The notes beneath the pieces were generated by a model. It saw nothing but the letters and a program-made list of their open reading frames with translations. It made no database searches and had not been told where the DNA came from. DNA of 64,000 bases from an uncultured Clostridia bacterium (GTDB lineage: Bacteria > Bacillota > Clostridia > Oscillospirales > Oscillospiraceae), in the NCBI GenBank assembly GCA_946186375.1, contig CAMHMZ010000001.1:124001-188000 (forward strand). The letters run 5' to 3'. Of the stretch, positions 16,919 to 24,745 are shown piece after piece; the stretch's first letter is position 1; each line of letters opens with the position of its first letter. Position numbers and translations under genes: made by a program.

Positions 16919-17379
16919 TGATCCAGCTCACAGACGCGCATGAAAATCCGGAATTATTTTATCACCACGCAAAGAACTACATAAAAGAACTGAAAAAGAT
17001 CGACAAAACAGTCATATGGGATAACTCCAAATGGGAGCAGGCCCTTGGCCAGTCCAAGTTTATCGAACAAGACGGAGAAGTAGTCGGGTTCGTAACATCA
17101 GAGGTTCAGGACCGGCAGCCATTCAGCCAGGCATGTTTCATTCAAGCGTTCTATGTGCTGCCAAAGCTAAGGAAAAAGCATATTGGTGCACGCGCGGTAG
17201 CGGAACTGCTCAAGGAATGGAAGGGCGATATATACCTGTATGTCCTGAACAAGAACATGGCTGCGAAGTCGTTTTGGGCGAGCATAGAGAGGGACAGTGG
17301 CTGGTATAGAAAAACGCGGAAAGACCTGCAAGAGGAATCGGGGTACGATCTCCGCGTGTACGTAAAAAAGACCGTGTAG
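16918..17379 (+). CDS. GNAT-family acetyltransferase
   Basis: 153 residues. The central CFIQAFYVLPKLRKKHIGAR corresponds to GNAT strand 4 and the acetyl-CoA pyrophosphate loop (R/K-x-x-x-IG-A), followed by an AVAELL helix and YLYVLNKNMAAKSFW as motif B. The substrate is unknown. Its ATG overlaps the stop of the DUF4349 gene. Confidence 0.75.
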   Translation: MIQLTDAHENPELFYHHAKNYIKELKKIDKTVIWDNSKWEQALGQSKFIEQDGEVVGFVTSEVQDRQPFSQACFIQAFYVLPKLRKKHIGARAVAELLKEWKGDIYLYVLNKNMAAKSFWASIERDSGWYRKTRKDLQEESGYDLRVYVKKTV

Positions 17380-17407
17380 CGGTTCAGAAAGACTAGGAGG
17401 GATGGAC

Positions 17408-17680
17408 ATGAGTTTATTGTCGTTTTTGCCGGGCTCTATTATGGCCCTGCTGGTCATTGCTGCAGTCATCCTGATGGTGAGGCTGCTGTTCAAGCCGATC
17501 AAGTGGGCTTTCAAATTACTTATAAACGCGGCGATCGGCTTTGTGCTTTTGTTCGTCGTTAACTTCCTTGGTGCATTCATCGGAATAGAAATTGCGATAA
17601 CGTGGATCACTGCATTAATCGCTGGAATTTTTGGAATTCCTGGCGTGATCGCAATGCTTCTATTCCAGCTCTTTTTCTGA
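17408..17680 (+). CDS. BofA-family membrane protein
   Basis: 90 residues, almost entirely hydrophobic. The pattern KPIKWAFKLLINAAIGF, NFLGAFIGIEI and AGIFGIPGV is that of the pro-sigmaK processing inhibitor BofA family (PF07441), which in spore formers holds the SpoIVFB protease inactive. The ATG at 17408 is favoured because AGGAGGG lies seven bases ahead. There is no sporulation gene nearby, so it may be a paralogue with another role. The IscB element starts about 25 bp after its stop. Confidence 0.8.
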   Translation: MSLLSFLPGSIMALLVIAAVILMVRLLFKPIKWAFKLLINAAIGFVLLFVVNFLGAFIGIEIAITWITALIAGIFGIPGVIAMLLFQLFF

Positions 17681-17704
17681 TGTAGGGAGGGGAGCTATGT
17701 CAAT

Positions 17705-18050
17705 AACCCACGACTGAAGTCGCTGGCTTGCGGAAACGTGGCCTACGGCAACGTCGTAGATGCTTCGGCATCTGATTGATTAGCCTTAGCGACTTCTGCA
17801 AGTCCATTAGGAAACTACAGAGGAAAGAGCTACGTTACTTGAGAATATGCGTGGGAGGCACAAGCTGCGCCGTTTGCACCAAGCGTACAGGCACTCCGGG
17901 ATGCTTCACAAGTCCCGCGACACTGCGGCTGTGTTTTAAACATCTCTAAGGGTAGGAGAAGTGAGCACAGCATATAAAACCTCAGGATAACATTGGCGAA
18001 GTGAACCACAGGGGAAACCCTGCATTAGAGATTCAATTCTTTTGAAAGGA
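17705..18050 (+). ncRNA. Omega RNA (HEARO RNA) for IscB
   Basis: About 350 nt of non-coding sequence between the left end and iscB, rich in short helices, in the place where HEARO/omega RNAs are found. In characterised IscB systems the guide is the roughly 16 nt just outside the left end, here within GGGGAGCTATGTCAATA, so the encoded target would be the empty insertion site. Supported by position and family knowledge; the fold was not computed. Confidence 0.75.
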
Positions 18051-18061
18051 GGCCAAGACAA

Positions 18062-19426
18062 ATGGCTGTGTATGTAATCAGCAAAGATGGCGAACGGCTC
18101 ATGCCAACCACGAGGCTTGGCCATGTGCGTCATCTGCTCAAGGAGAAGAAGGCGCACATCGTAGGAAGGAAGCCGTTCACCATTCAACTGGACTATGAGT
18201 CCACAGCTTATACTCAAGACATTGAGCTTTGCGTAGACACCGGCGCTCAGCACATTGGCGTCTCCGTAAAGAGTGAAAGCAAGGAATACGACAGCATTCA
18301 ATTTGACCTGCTGCCAGACGAGAAGGAGCGCCACGACGATTGTCTTAAGTACCGGCACACTCGCAGGAACCGTAAACGCTATCGCAAGGCTCGTTTCGAT
18401 AATCGTAAACGTCATGCGGAAGTAAAATGGCTTGCGCCGAGCCTTGCCAACAAAGCCGACCGTCATATCGATATCATCAAAAACTTCGTTTCGGTGGCTC
18501 CAATCACGGACGTTTACACAGAGATGGGTCAGTTCGACATCCAAGTTCTAGCGGCCGTACAGGAAGGGAAACCAATCCCGGAAGGATTGGATTACCAATA
18601 CGGGCCGCAGTATGGTATCGACACGCTGCGCGAGGGTGTTTTCCAGCGTGACAAGTACACCTGTCGCTTCTGCGGACGCAGCGCATTGAATCCAAAGGAT
18701 CGTGCGATCCTGCACGTGCACCACGCCTACTTCTGGCGCGGGCAGCATGGGGATAGGCTCGAAGAACTCGCCACCTGCTGCGAGAAGTGCCATACGACGG
18801 CCAACCATCAGAAGGGTGGCAAGCTCTGGGGCTTTGATGAGAAGCTGCCGCGCTACGTTGGCGCGGCCTTTATGAACTCCGTGAAGTGGTACATCTGGGA
18901 GATTCTCAAAAGAGATCTGCCGTGTGATGTCCACATGACATACGGTGCAGTGACCAAGCGTTCACGCTTGAGCCTCGGTTTGGAGAAAAGTCATACGAAC
19001 GACGCCTATGCAATGGGGACGTTTCACCAGGCGATTCGAGCAGATTCTATTGTTCTGCGTAAGCGCCGGAGAAACAACCGAATCCTTGAGAAGTTTTACG
19101 ACGCGAAGGTCATAGACCGGCGCACCGGGAAAAAGGTATCCGGGAAAGATCTCGGTTGCGAGAGAACAAAACGCAAAGAACCCAGAGTGTCTGAGAAGAG
19201 CTTGCGTCAGTTTCGCGAGCAAAAGGTCAAGCGAGGGTATCGTTCCATACGCAAGCAAAGATACGAAATTCAACCAGACGACCTATTGATTTACAACGGG
19301 CAAACGCTTCACGCTAAAGGTGTGCACAGCAAAGGAACTCGTGCCATTATACGCGAAACCAAAAAATCTGTTGCAATCTCACAGGTAAAAATTTTCAAAC
19401 ACGTTGCCGCTTGGGCAACAGCTTAA
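18062..19426 (+). CDS. iscB: IscB RNA-guided nuclease
   Basis: 454-residue ancestor-type relative of Cas9. The N-terminal PLMP domain (SKDGERLMPTTRLGHVRHLL) closely resembles OgeuIscB. RuvC-I has Asp59 (LCVDTGAQ), an Arg-rich bridge helix follows (HTRRNRKRYRKARFDNRKR), RuvC-II has Glu154 (VYTEMGQ), the HNH insertion has CRFC at 201-204, HVHH at 218-221 and CCEKCHTTANH, and RuvC-III has Asp314 (SHTNDAY). A C-terminal target-adjacent-motif interaction domain completes it. The HNH Asn position reads Glu (LEELATCC), where OgeuIscB has LENRVGLC. RBS AAAGGAGG precedes the ATG. It should be an active DNA nuclease guided by the upstream RNA, subject to the HNH change. Confidence 0.95.
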   Translation: MAVYVISKDGERLMPTTRLGHVRHLLKEKKAHIVGRKPFTIQLDYESTAYTQDIELCVDTGAQHIGVSVKSESKEYDSIQFDLLPDEKERHDDCLKYRHTRRNRKRYRKARFDNRKRHAEVKWLAPSLANKADRHIDIIKNFVSVAPITDVYTEMGQFDIQVLAAVQEGKPIPEGLDYQYGPQYGIDTLREGVFQRDKYTCRFCGRSALNPKDRAILHVHHAYFWRGQHGDRLEELATCCEKCHTTANHQKGGKLWGFDEKLPRYVGAAFMNSVKWYIWEILKRDLPCDVHMTYGAVTKRSRLSLGLEKSHTNDAYAMGTFHQAIRADSIVLRKRRRNNRILEKFYDAKVIDRRTGKKVSGKDLGCERTKRKEPRVSEKSLRQFREQKVKRGYRSIRKQRYEIQPDDLLIYNGQTLHAKGVHSKGTRAIIRETKKSVAISQVKIFKHVAAWATA

Positions 19427-19484
19427 GAGAGGAGGGGCGGCTTCCTCCAACGACTGAAGTCACGGGTCTCCGCCGCCAATTATT

Positions 19485-20414
19485 ATGAAAGGTACTGAAG
19501 GATACGAAAAAGCAAAATGGCTGGCTGTTATTTTCCTGATACTGCTAATCGTCATGCTGACAAGCTGCGCGCGGGGGACAAGAGCGTCTGTTGATCGAAT
19601 AGCCGTGACGCAAGCGCAGCGAACTTTCTGCCAGAAGGAATCCGAAACTGGCAAAGAGAAAAAAGAGTCAACAAATCTTTTTTCCAAGGGTGAGGAGTTT
19701 GTGATCGACACGTCCGATTTAAGCAAGGGCCTCGTCACAGTGTCAGGTGTCGGAAAAGACAGTGAGAGCTATAGATTTATAATGGCACATGGAGATGATG
19801 TGGTGGCACATCGCCTGGACGCGAATGGAGAAGAAGAGGTCTTTCCTCTGATATTTGGTGACGGAGAATACGACTTCAGGATCGTCAGGATGCTTTCAAG
19901 GGGACTTGGAACGCGAATAATGAATGAGCGCGTGAACGTGACAATAAAGGACGAGATGTATCGCTTCGTAAACCCAAACAAATTTGCCAATTACTCACCT
20001 AAGATGGTTAGTATCAGAGCGGCGAATGAGATTAAAGAAATGTACGAAAGCGATAAAGACCAGTTACTGGCCGTGATGAAATACATCGATGAGCGAGTCG
20101 AGTATGACGATGACAAGGCCGAGAGTATAAGCGCACAATCCGTATATGTTCCGAATCCGGAAGAAACGCTTCATGATGAGAAAGGCATTTGCATCGACTA
20201 CGCTTCCTTGGCGGCAAGCATGCTAAGGAGCATTGGTATCCCCACAAAAATCGTTGTGGGAACATACGACTCGAAAGACGGGACGGTGGCTCACGCGTGG
20301 AATGCTGTTTTCCTGAAAGCAGACGGTTGGGTGTATGTGGATCTTTCCGGTTCTGGGACAACATACATTCAAAAAGAGCTTTCCAGTAGATATACGACGA
20401 AAAGATTTTATTAA
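19485..20414 (+). CDS. Transglutaminase-like lipoprotein, possibly 5'-disrupted
   Basis: 309 residues. The signal peptide ends at VMLTSC (Cys28). The C-terminal half is a transglutaminase-like cysteine protease domain: GICIDYASLAASMLRSIGIP with the catalytic Cys, AHAWNAVF with His and WVYVDLS with Asp. Such proteins act at the cell envelope as peptidases or amidases. There is no ribosome binding site before this ATG; a good one (AGGGAGGGG with ATG 17697) lies just left of the IscB element, so the gene may have lost its translation start. It is followed by NfeD and SPFH genes. Confidence 0.75.
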   Translation: MKGTEGYEKAKWLAVIFLILLIVMLTSCARGTRASVDRIAVTQAQRTFCQKESETGKEKKESTNLFSKGEEFVIDTSDLSKGLVTVSGVGKDSESYRFIMAHGDDVVAHRLDANGEEEVFPLIFGDGEYDFRIVRMLSRGLGTRIMNERVNVTIKDEMYRFVNPNKFANYSPKMVSIRAANEIKEMYESDKDQLLAVMKYIDERVEYDDDKAESISAQSVYVPNPEETLHDEKGICIDYASLAASMLRSIGIPTKIVVGTYDSKDGTVAHAWNAVFLKADGWVYVDLSGSGTTYIQKELSSRYTTKRFY

Positions 20415-20437
20415 CGTGTGCGAGGAGGCAAACGAAG

Positions 20438-20869
20438 ATGCCGATGGTGTATATATGGCTTGGCGTGTTTGTGCTGGCTTTGATCGTTGAGGCTGCTGTG
20501 CCGGGATTGATTTCGATTTGGTTTGCTGCTGGCGCGTTAGCGTCTGTGTTTACCGCCGCGTTCGGCGCGCCGGTTGGTGTGCAGATAGCTGCGTTCCTTG
20601 TGGTGAGTATTCTTTCGCTGGTCATTACAAGACCGTTGGCGAGCAAATACGTCAATAGCAGAACGGAACCGACGAACGCTGATCGTTTGGTTGGAAGAAA
20701 AGCTATTGTAACGCAGGAAATTAACAACATCGCAGGAACTGGGCGCATAACGGTCGGCGGCAGCGATTGGGCTGCCCGCGCCGAGGGCGAAGAGGTGATC
20801 ATTCCGGAAGGCACAGAAGTGCAGATCAAGAAGATCGCCGGGGCAACGGCGATCGTATCAAATTTCTGA
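20438..20869 (+). CDS. NfeD-family membrane protein
   Basis: 143 residues. Two to three membrane segments at the N-terminus (YIWLGVFVLALIVEAAVPGL, ISIWFAAGALASVF, AAFLVVSILSLVI) and a C-terminal OB-fold: LVGRKAIVTQEI, GRITVGGSDWAARA, GTEVQIKKIAGATAIV. NfeD proteins pair with SPFH/stomatin proteins in membrane microdomains, and the SPFH gene is 17 bp downstream. RBS GAGGAGG. Confidence 0.92.
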   Translation: MPMVYIWLGVFVLALIVEAAVPGLISIWFAAGALASVFTAAFGAPVGVQIAAFLVVSILSLVITRPLASKYVNSRTEPTNADRLVGRKAIVTQEINNIAGTGRITVGGSDWAARAEGEEVIIPEGTEVQIKKIAGATAIVSNF

Positions 20870-20886
20870 TTTAGGAGGAAAGAAAA

Positions 20887-21771
20887 ATGGGTTATGTTTT
20901 AGCAGCGCTGCTACTGATCATTGTGGCGATCGTAGTAAGAAACGTTCGAATTGTGCCACAAGCCAAAGCATATGTCGTTGAGCGTCTTGGCGCCTACAGA
21001 ACGACTTGGGGTGTTGGTTTGCACCTTAAGACTCCGTTCATCGAAAAAGTAGCCAAGGTGGTATCTCTGAAAGAGCAGGTTGCGGATTTTCCGCCTCAAC
21101 CTGTTATCACAAAGGATAACGTGACGATGCAGATCGACACGGTCGTGTATTTTGCGATTACAGATCCGAAGCTGTATACTTATGGCATTGAGCAGCCGAT
21201 GGTCGCTATTGAAAACCTGACCGCGACGACGCTTCGTAACATCATTGGCGAACTGGAACTCGACCAGTGTCTGACGAGCCGCGATGTTATCAACACAAAG
21301 ATGCGCGCCATTCTGGACGAGGCGACAGATCCCTGGGGAATCAAGGTCAATCGTGTTGAGTTGAAGAACATCCTGCCGCCAAAAGAGATCCAGATCGCGA
21401 TGGAGAAGCAGATGAAGGCAGAACGTGAGCGCCGCGAAGCCATCCTTCGCGCGGAAGGCGACAAGCGCGCAGCCATTCTGGAGGCGGAAGGCGAGAAAGA
21501 ATCCGCGATCCTGCGTGCCGACGCGAAGAAGCAGCAGCAGATCCTCGAGGCAGAAGGCGAAGCTGAGGCAATCCTGAAGATCCAGCAGGCTACTGCCGAC
21601 GGTATCAAGCTGATCAACGCAGCGGCTCCGTCAGAAGCCGTCCTGCGGATCAAATCTTTGGAGGCATTCACTGCCGCAGCGAATGGACAGGCGACCAAGA
21701 TCATCATCCCGAGCGAGATCCAAGGCCTTGCCGGTTTAGCCGCCGGCGTGAAAGAAGCTGTAAAAGAGTAA
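20887..21771 (+). CDS. SPFH/Band 7 stomatin-like protein
   Basis: 294 residues of the QmcA/slipin type. One N-terminal membrane segment, the Band 7 domain (QAKAYVVERLGAYRTTWGVG, ITKDNVTMQIDTVVYF) and a long alanine/glutamate coiled coil (AILRAEGDKRAAILEAEGEK and onward) that mediates oligomerisation into membrane rafts. RBS AGGAGGAAAG. Pairing with NfeD is the standard arrangement. Confidence 0.95.
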   Translation: MGYVLAALLLIIVAIVVRNVRIVPQAKAYVVERLGAYRTTWGVGLHLKTPFIEKVAKVVSLKEQVADFPPQPVITKDNVTMQIDTVVYFAITDPKLYTYGIEQPMVAIENLTATTLRNIIGELELDQCLTSRDVINTKMRAILDEATDPWGIKVNRVELKNILPPKEIQIAMEKQMKAERERREAILRAEGDKRAAILEAEGEKESAILRADAKKQQQILEAEGEAEAILKIQQATADGIKLINAAAPSEAVLRIKSLEAFTAAANGQATKIIIPSEIQGLAGLAAGVKEAVKE

Positions 21772-21779
21772 GTAACCAA

Positions 21780-21816
21780 AGGCTAAAGCACTTGCTTTCC
21801 CCCGGCGGTATTTCAT
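21780..21816 (+). repeat. Solo transposon right-end-like repeat, copy 1
   Basis: AGGCTAAAG, 12 variable bases, CCCGGCGGTATTTCAT. The same 37-nt arrangement is found at 61426-61462, and the right end of the IscB element is a more distant relative. Probably a remnant of an IS200/IS605-type element. Confidence 0.55.
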
Positions 21817-21840
21817 GGTTTCGCCGGTTTAACGCGCATA

Positions 21841-21875
21841 GAGAGTCGACGCACTTTGATGGTGTGTCGGCTCTC
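21841..21875 (+). terminator. Terminator of the NfeD-SPFH operon
   Basis: GAGAGTCGACGCAC / GTGTGTCGGCTCTC, a 14-bp stem with two G-U pairs around a 7-nt loop, then TTGCTTT. Confidence 0.6.
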
Positions 21876-21901
21876 TTGCTTTCCGGAAGCTTGGTGTTTT
21901 A

Positions 21902-21930
21902 TTGACATAAATCCTGTCTGTCGGTAACAC
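21902..21930 (+). promoter_or_regulatory. Promoter of the first dipeptidase
   Basis: TTGACA, 17 nt, TAACAC preceded by G. Confidence 0.6.
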
Positions 21931-21999
21931 CAATGTGGACGACTGTGGTTTTTTGCTCAAAGAACATAGTTGTAAAAGTCAAAAAAGGAGTGAATGGAT

Positions 22000-23496
22000 A
22001 TGAAAAGAGTATTGAGTTTCGTTCTGTGCCTTTTAACGGTTTTCTCGATCATGGCTATGCCGATGTCTGCATTCGCGGCCGGGAAACAGGCGGCGCCAAA
22101 GATCAAAGTCGTTCTGAACACAACTTCGGATGGTTTCACAATTTCGTGGAACAAAGTGGCTAAGGCTAATAAATACCGTGTATATAGAAGCACAGATCAA
22201 AAAACATGGGCGACAGTGGCGACAACGAGCAATCTGAGCTGTGTCGACACAAAGGTGGAAAGCGGAAAGACCTATTATTACAAGGCCAAGACGCTTGCCG
22301 CAAACAGTTTGAGCGTGAGCAATAACAGCAATATCGTCAAGAAAGAATACGCTGCCAGACCGTACATGGGTCGAATTATCGTCATGAAGAAGGGTTGTGC
22401 CAGAGTAAACTGGTATCCTGTAGTTGGCGCCAAGTACTACGAGGTGCAGAGAAAAGGTCCGGATGGCAAGTGGACAAAGCTTGGCGTGGCAACAGGCACG
22501 ACTTATAACGACAAGAAGGCGACAGGTTATCCTGACACGAAATATCAGTACCGCATCCGTTGCTTGGCTGCGGACAAGGCGACCTACATCAGTGGCTTCA
22601 GCATCGCAACAGACATCTATACTTGCGTGGCCGTCAATACCGCAGCTTGCCGCGAAAAGGCGGACAATTCTTCCAAGAAGTTGGCAACATTCAAAAGCAA
22701 CGACAAAATCGCTGTGATCGGAAAGAGTGGAAACTACTACAAGTGCGTAACACCGGCCGGTAAAATTGGGTATGTAGCGAAAAACAATATGAGCCTGAGC
22801 GGTGAAATAGCGAGTGTAAAGCGTGCTAATGGTGAAACGTGGTCGAATCCGTATGCCGTAGATCTGCGTGCATATCTGCCGGATGCTGAATTCAGCATTA
22901 CGTTCGCAAACGCGTCTGCGAAGCATAACCCTGCGAAAGAATCTCTGTATGCTCCTGTGCCTCTGCTCACGACAGAGACAGCCAAAAAGTTGAAAGTAGC
23001 CTACGAGATTTTTGAGGAAAAAGGATACAGAATGAAGATCTATGACGCGTACAGGCCGCTCCAGGCGCAGTACGACCTCTGGGAAGCTCTGACGAAGACA
23101 CACAACTGGAAGCGCTTATCCCAATTTTTGGCTGATCCGCAGAAAGGCGGTTCCTTTCATCAGGGCGGCTGGGCCGTCGACATGTCTTTGATCGACAAGG
23201 CGACCGGCAAAGAATTGAAGATGCCAACGGACATGCATGAGTTCGGGAAGAATATGGATGATCCAATTCTCAACCATGTTGGATATGCAAAACACTTCAG
23301 CGTAAATCCTAATTGGACAAGCGAGGAAGCGAAGAATGTGGCCTTGATGAGCGAAGTTATGCAAGAAGCCGGATTCGAGCTTCTGCAAACAGAGTGGTGG
23401 CATTTCCAGGTGCCTACAAGATACAGGGGAAGCGCGATGCAGAATACTGAAGCAGTAAAACAGGATCTCATGCTCGACACGGTAAAATACAAGTAA
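22000..23496 (+). CDS. Secreted VanX-like D-Ala-D-Ala dipeptidase with Fn3 and SH3 domains
   Basis: 498 residues. ATG 22000 lies nine bases after AAGGAG and begins a signal peptide ending AMPMSAFAA. Two fibronectin type III-like domains follow (KIKVVLNTTSDGFTISWNKV, then ARVNWYPVVGAKYYEVQRKG), an SH3b-like domain (YTCVAVNTAACREKADNSSK, IGYVAKN) and a C-terminal M15D peptidase domain: VDLRAYLPDAEF, YDAYRP, Zn ligands in FHQGGWAVDMSL and the EWWHF motif. VanX-type enzymes split D-Ala-D-Ala or related wall dipeptides. Its own promoter and terminator make it monocistronic. Relatives are at 23637 and 44286. Confidence 0.9.
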   Translation: MKRVLSFVLCLLTVFSIMAMPMSAFAAGKQAAPKIKVVLNTTSDGFTISWNKVAKANKYRVYRSTDQKTWATVATTSNLSCVDTKVESGKTYYYKAKTLAANSLSVSNNSNIVKKEYAARPYMGRIIVMKKGCARVNWYPVVGAKYYEVQRKGPDGKWTKLGVATGTTYNDKKATGYPDTKYQYRIRCLAADKATYISGFSIATDIYTCVAVNTAACREKADNSSKKLATFKSNDKIAVIGKSGNYYKCVTPAGKIGYVAKNNMSLSGEIASVKRANGETWSNPYAVDLRAYLPDAEFSITFANASAKHNPAKESLYAPVPLLTTETAKKLKVAYEIFEEKGYRMKIYDAYRPLQAQYDLWEALTKTHNWKRLSQFLADPQKGGSFHQGGWAVDMSLIDKATGKELKMPTDMHEFGKNMDDPILNHVGYAKHFSVNPNWTSEEAKNVALMSEVMQEAGFELLQTEWWHFQVPTRYRGSAMQNTEAVKQDLMLDTVKYK

Positions 23497-23505
23497 TTTT
23501 CACAG

Positions 23506-23540
23506 AAACGACCAAGCTTTTACCGGCCTGGCCGTTTTTT
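23506..23540 (+). terminator. Terminator of the first dipeptidase
   Basis: AAACGACCA / TGGCCGTTTTTT stem with one mismatch. Confidence 0.7.
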
Positions 23541-23554
23541 GTGTGTTCGGAGCG

Positions 23555-23583
23555 TTGACAGAACCCTTTGATTTGCGTAAAAA
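23555..23583 (+). promoter_or_regulatory. Promoter of the second dipeptidase
   Basis: TTGACA, 17 nt, TAAAAA preceded by G. Confidence 0.7.
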
Positions 23584-23636
23584 CCTCGAGAACGAGAAAC
23601 AAGCGAAACTTTATACCGCGGAAGGAGATATGGAAA

Positions 23637-24659
23637 ATGGCTGATTGCAGCAAGAAAAAAGTTGATAAAACTGCGATTTTTCTGGTGATCGGCATGCTTT
23701 TTCTTCTGCTGTTTGTTGCTGTTCTTCTAAACATGCTGAAAGATATCTACAACCAACAGCAAGAGCTTATTGACCTGCAGGAGCAATTGATGTCCTCATC
23801 AGGGCAGACGGAAGTAGTTGCTGAGCCAGAAGCGAGCCAGCCGGTGGCGCTTGGCAATCCTGTTGTAGAAAAAGAACAGATCGTGGCCGAAACAGAGTTG
23901 TACACGTGCGTGGCCAGAAGGGAAGCCCGGTGCTATTCAGAGCCGGACACAGCCTCGGCACTTATTAAGAAATACAGCAGCGCCGATAAAGTCGAAGTGA
24001 TCTCGCTGGAAGGGAACTTTTACAAAGTTAAAGCAGACGACTATACGCTCGGGTACGTCGAGAAGCGATACCTAAGCCAGGGCGGAGCCCTTGTGAACGT
24101 TCCGAACGCTGTTGATCTGCGCGCGTATCTGCCGAACGCGGAGTACGAAATGCTGTTCGCAAGTCCTTACAATATAACAGGGCATGCCATGTATCCCGCT
24201 GTGCCTATCCTTGAGGAGAGTACTGCCGAGATGCTGATGGAAGCTTATGAGATCTTCGACAGAGACGGATATATCATCAAGATCTATGATGCTTACCGTC
24301 CGAAATCCGCTCAAATCGAGCTTTGGGAGATCGTCAGAAACAGTGCTTATATTGCGAACCCGAACACTGGCGGTTCCTGGCACCAGCGGGGGAGAGCGGT
24401 GGATATGTCATTGGTAAACAAGGAAACAGGGGAAGAACTTGAGATGCCGACCCCGATGCACACGTTCGATCCGAAAGCCGGAAGATACAAGAGTTCCTTG
24501 TGGTCGGCAGAGGCTAAAGCAAATTCCGATTACATGACCGAGGTCATGACAAGTGTTGGCTTCAAGACCATCACGACAGAGTGGTGGCATTTTGAGAACA
24601 CGAAATCCGGGAATATGCTGCCGAACGACATTGATCTCGGCTCGGCGGAATACCGGTAA
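23637..24659 (+). CDS. Membrane-anchored VanX-like dipeptidase with SH3 domain
   Basis: 340 residues from ATG 23637 (GGAAGGAG nine bases upstream). It has an uncleaved N-terminal membrane anchor (AIFLVIGMLFLLLFVAVLL), a Gln-rich stretch, an SH3b-like domain (LYTCVARREARCYSEPDTAS) and an M15D domain with AVDLRAYLPNAEY, YDAYRPKSAQ, SWHQRGRAVDMSL and EWWHFE. It differs from its neighbour at 22000 in lacking Fn3 domains and in being anchored. Probably wall-dipeptide hydrolysis at the outer face of the membrane. Confidence 0.9.
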   Translation: MADCSKKKVDKTAIFLVIGMLFLLLFVAVLLNMLKDIYNQQQELIDLQEQLMSSSGQTEVVAEPEASQPVALGNPVVEKEQIVAETELYTCVARREARCYSEPDTASALIKKYSSADKVEVISLEGNFYKVKADDYTLGYVEKRYLSQGGALVNVPNAVDLRAYLPNAEYEMLFASPYNITGHAMYPAVPILEESTAEMLMEAYEIFDRDGYIIKIYDAYRPKSAQIELWEIVRNSAYIANPNTGGSWHQRGRAVDMSLVNKETGEELEMPTPMHTFDPKAGRYKSSLWSAEAKANSDYMTEVMTSVGFKTITTEWWHFENTKSGNMLPNDIDLGSAEYR

Positions 24660-24680
24660 ACCTAAGGCTGTTGCAAAAGA

Positions 24681-24709
24681 TTGACATCCAGAAAATCAGT
24701 CGGTAAATA
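24681..24709 (+). promoter_or_regulatory. Promoter of the pilus locus
   Basis: TTGACA, 17 nt, TAAATA preceded by G, 37 bp before the GTG of the signal peptidase-like gene. Confidence 0.7.
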
Positions 24710-24745
24710 CATAGAGACAAAACTCGCTTAATGGGAGGTCGTCAA

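Larger units (their letters stand above)
17705..19478 (+). mobile_element. IscB transposon (IS200/IS605-like, non-autonomous)
   Basis: Element consisting of an omega RNA region and iscB, without a TnpA transposase. The left end has CGACTGAAGTCG (17711-17722) and the right end CGACTGAAGTCACGGG (19451 onward), related subterminal hairpin sequences typical of this group. The exact ends are approximate. It sits between the BofA gene and a lipoprotein gene and appears to have split the latter from its ribosome binding site. Movement would need a TnpA encoded elsewhere. Confidence 0.8.
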
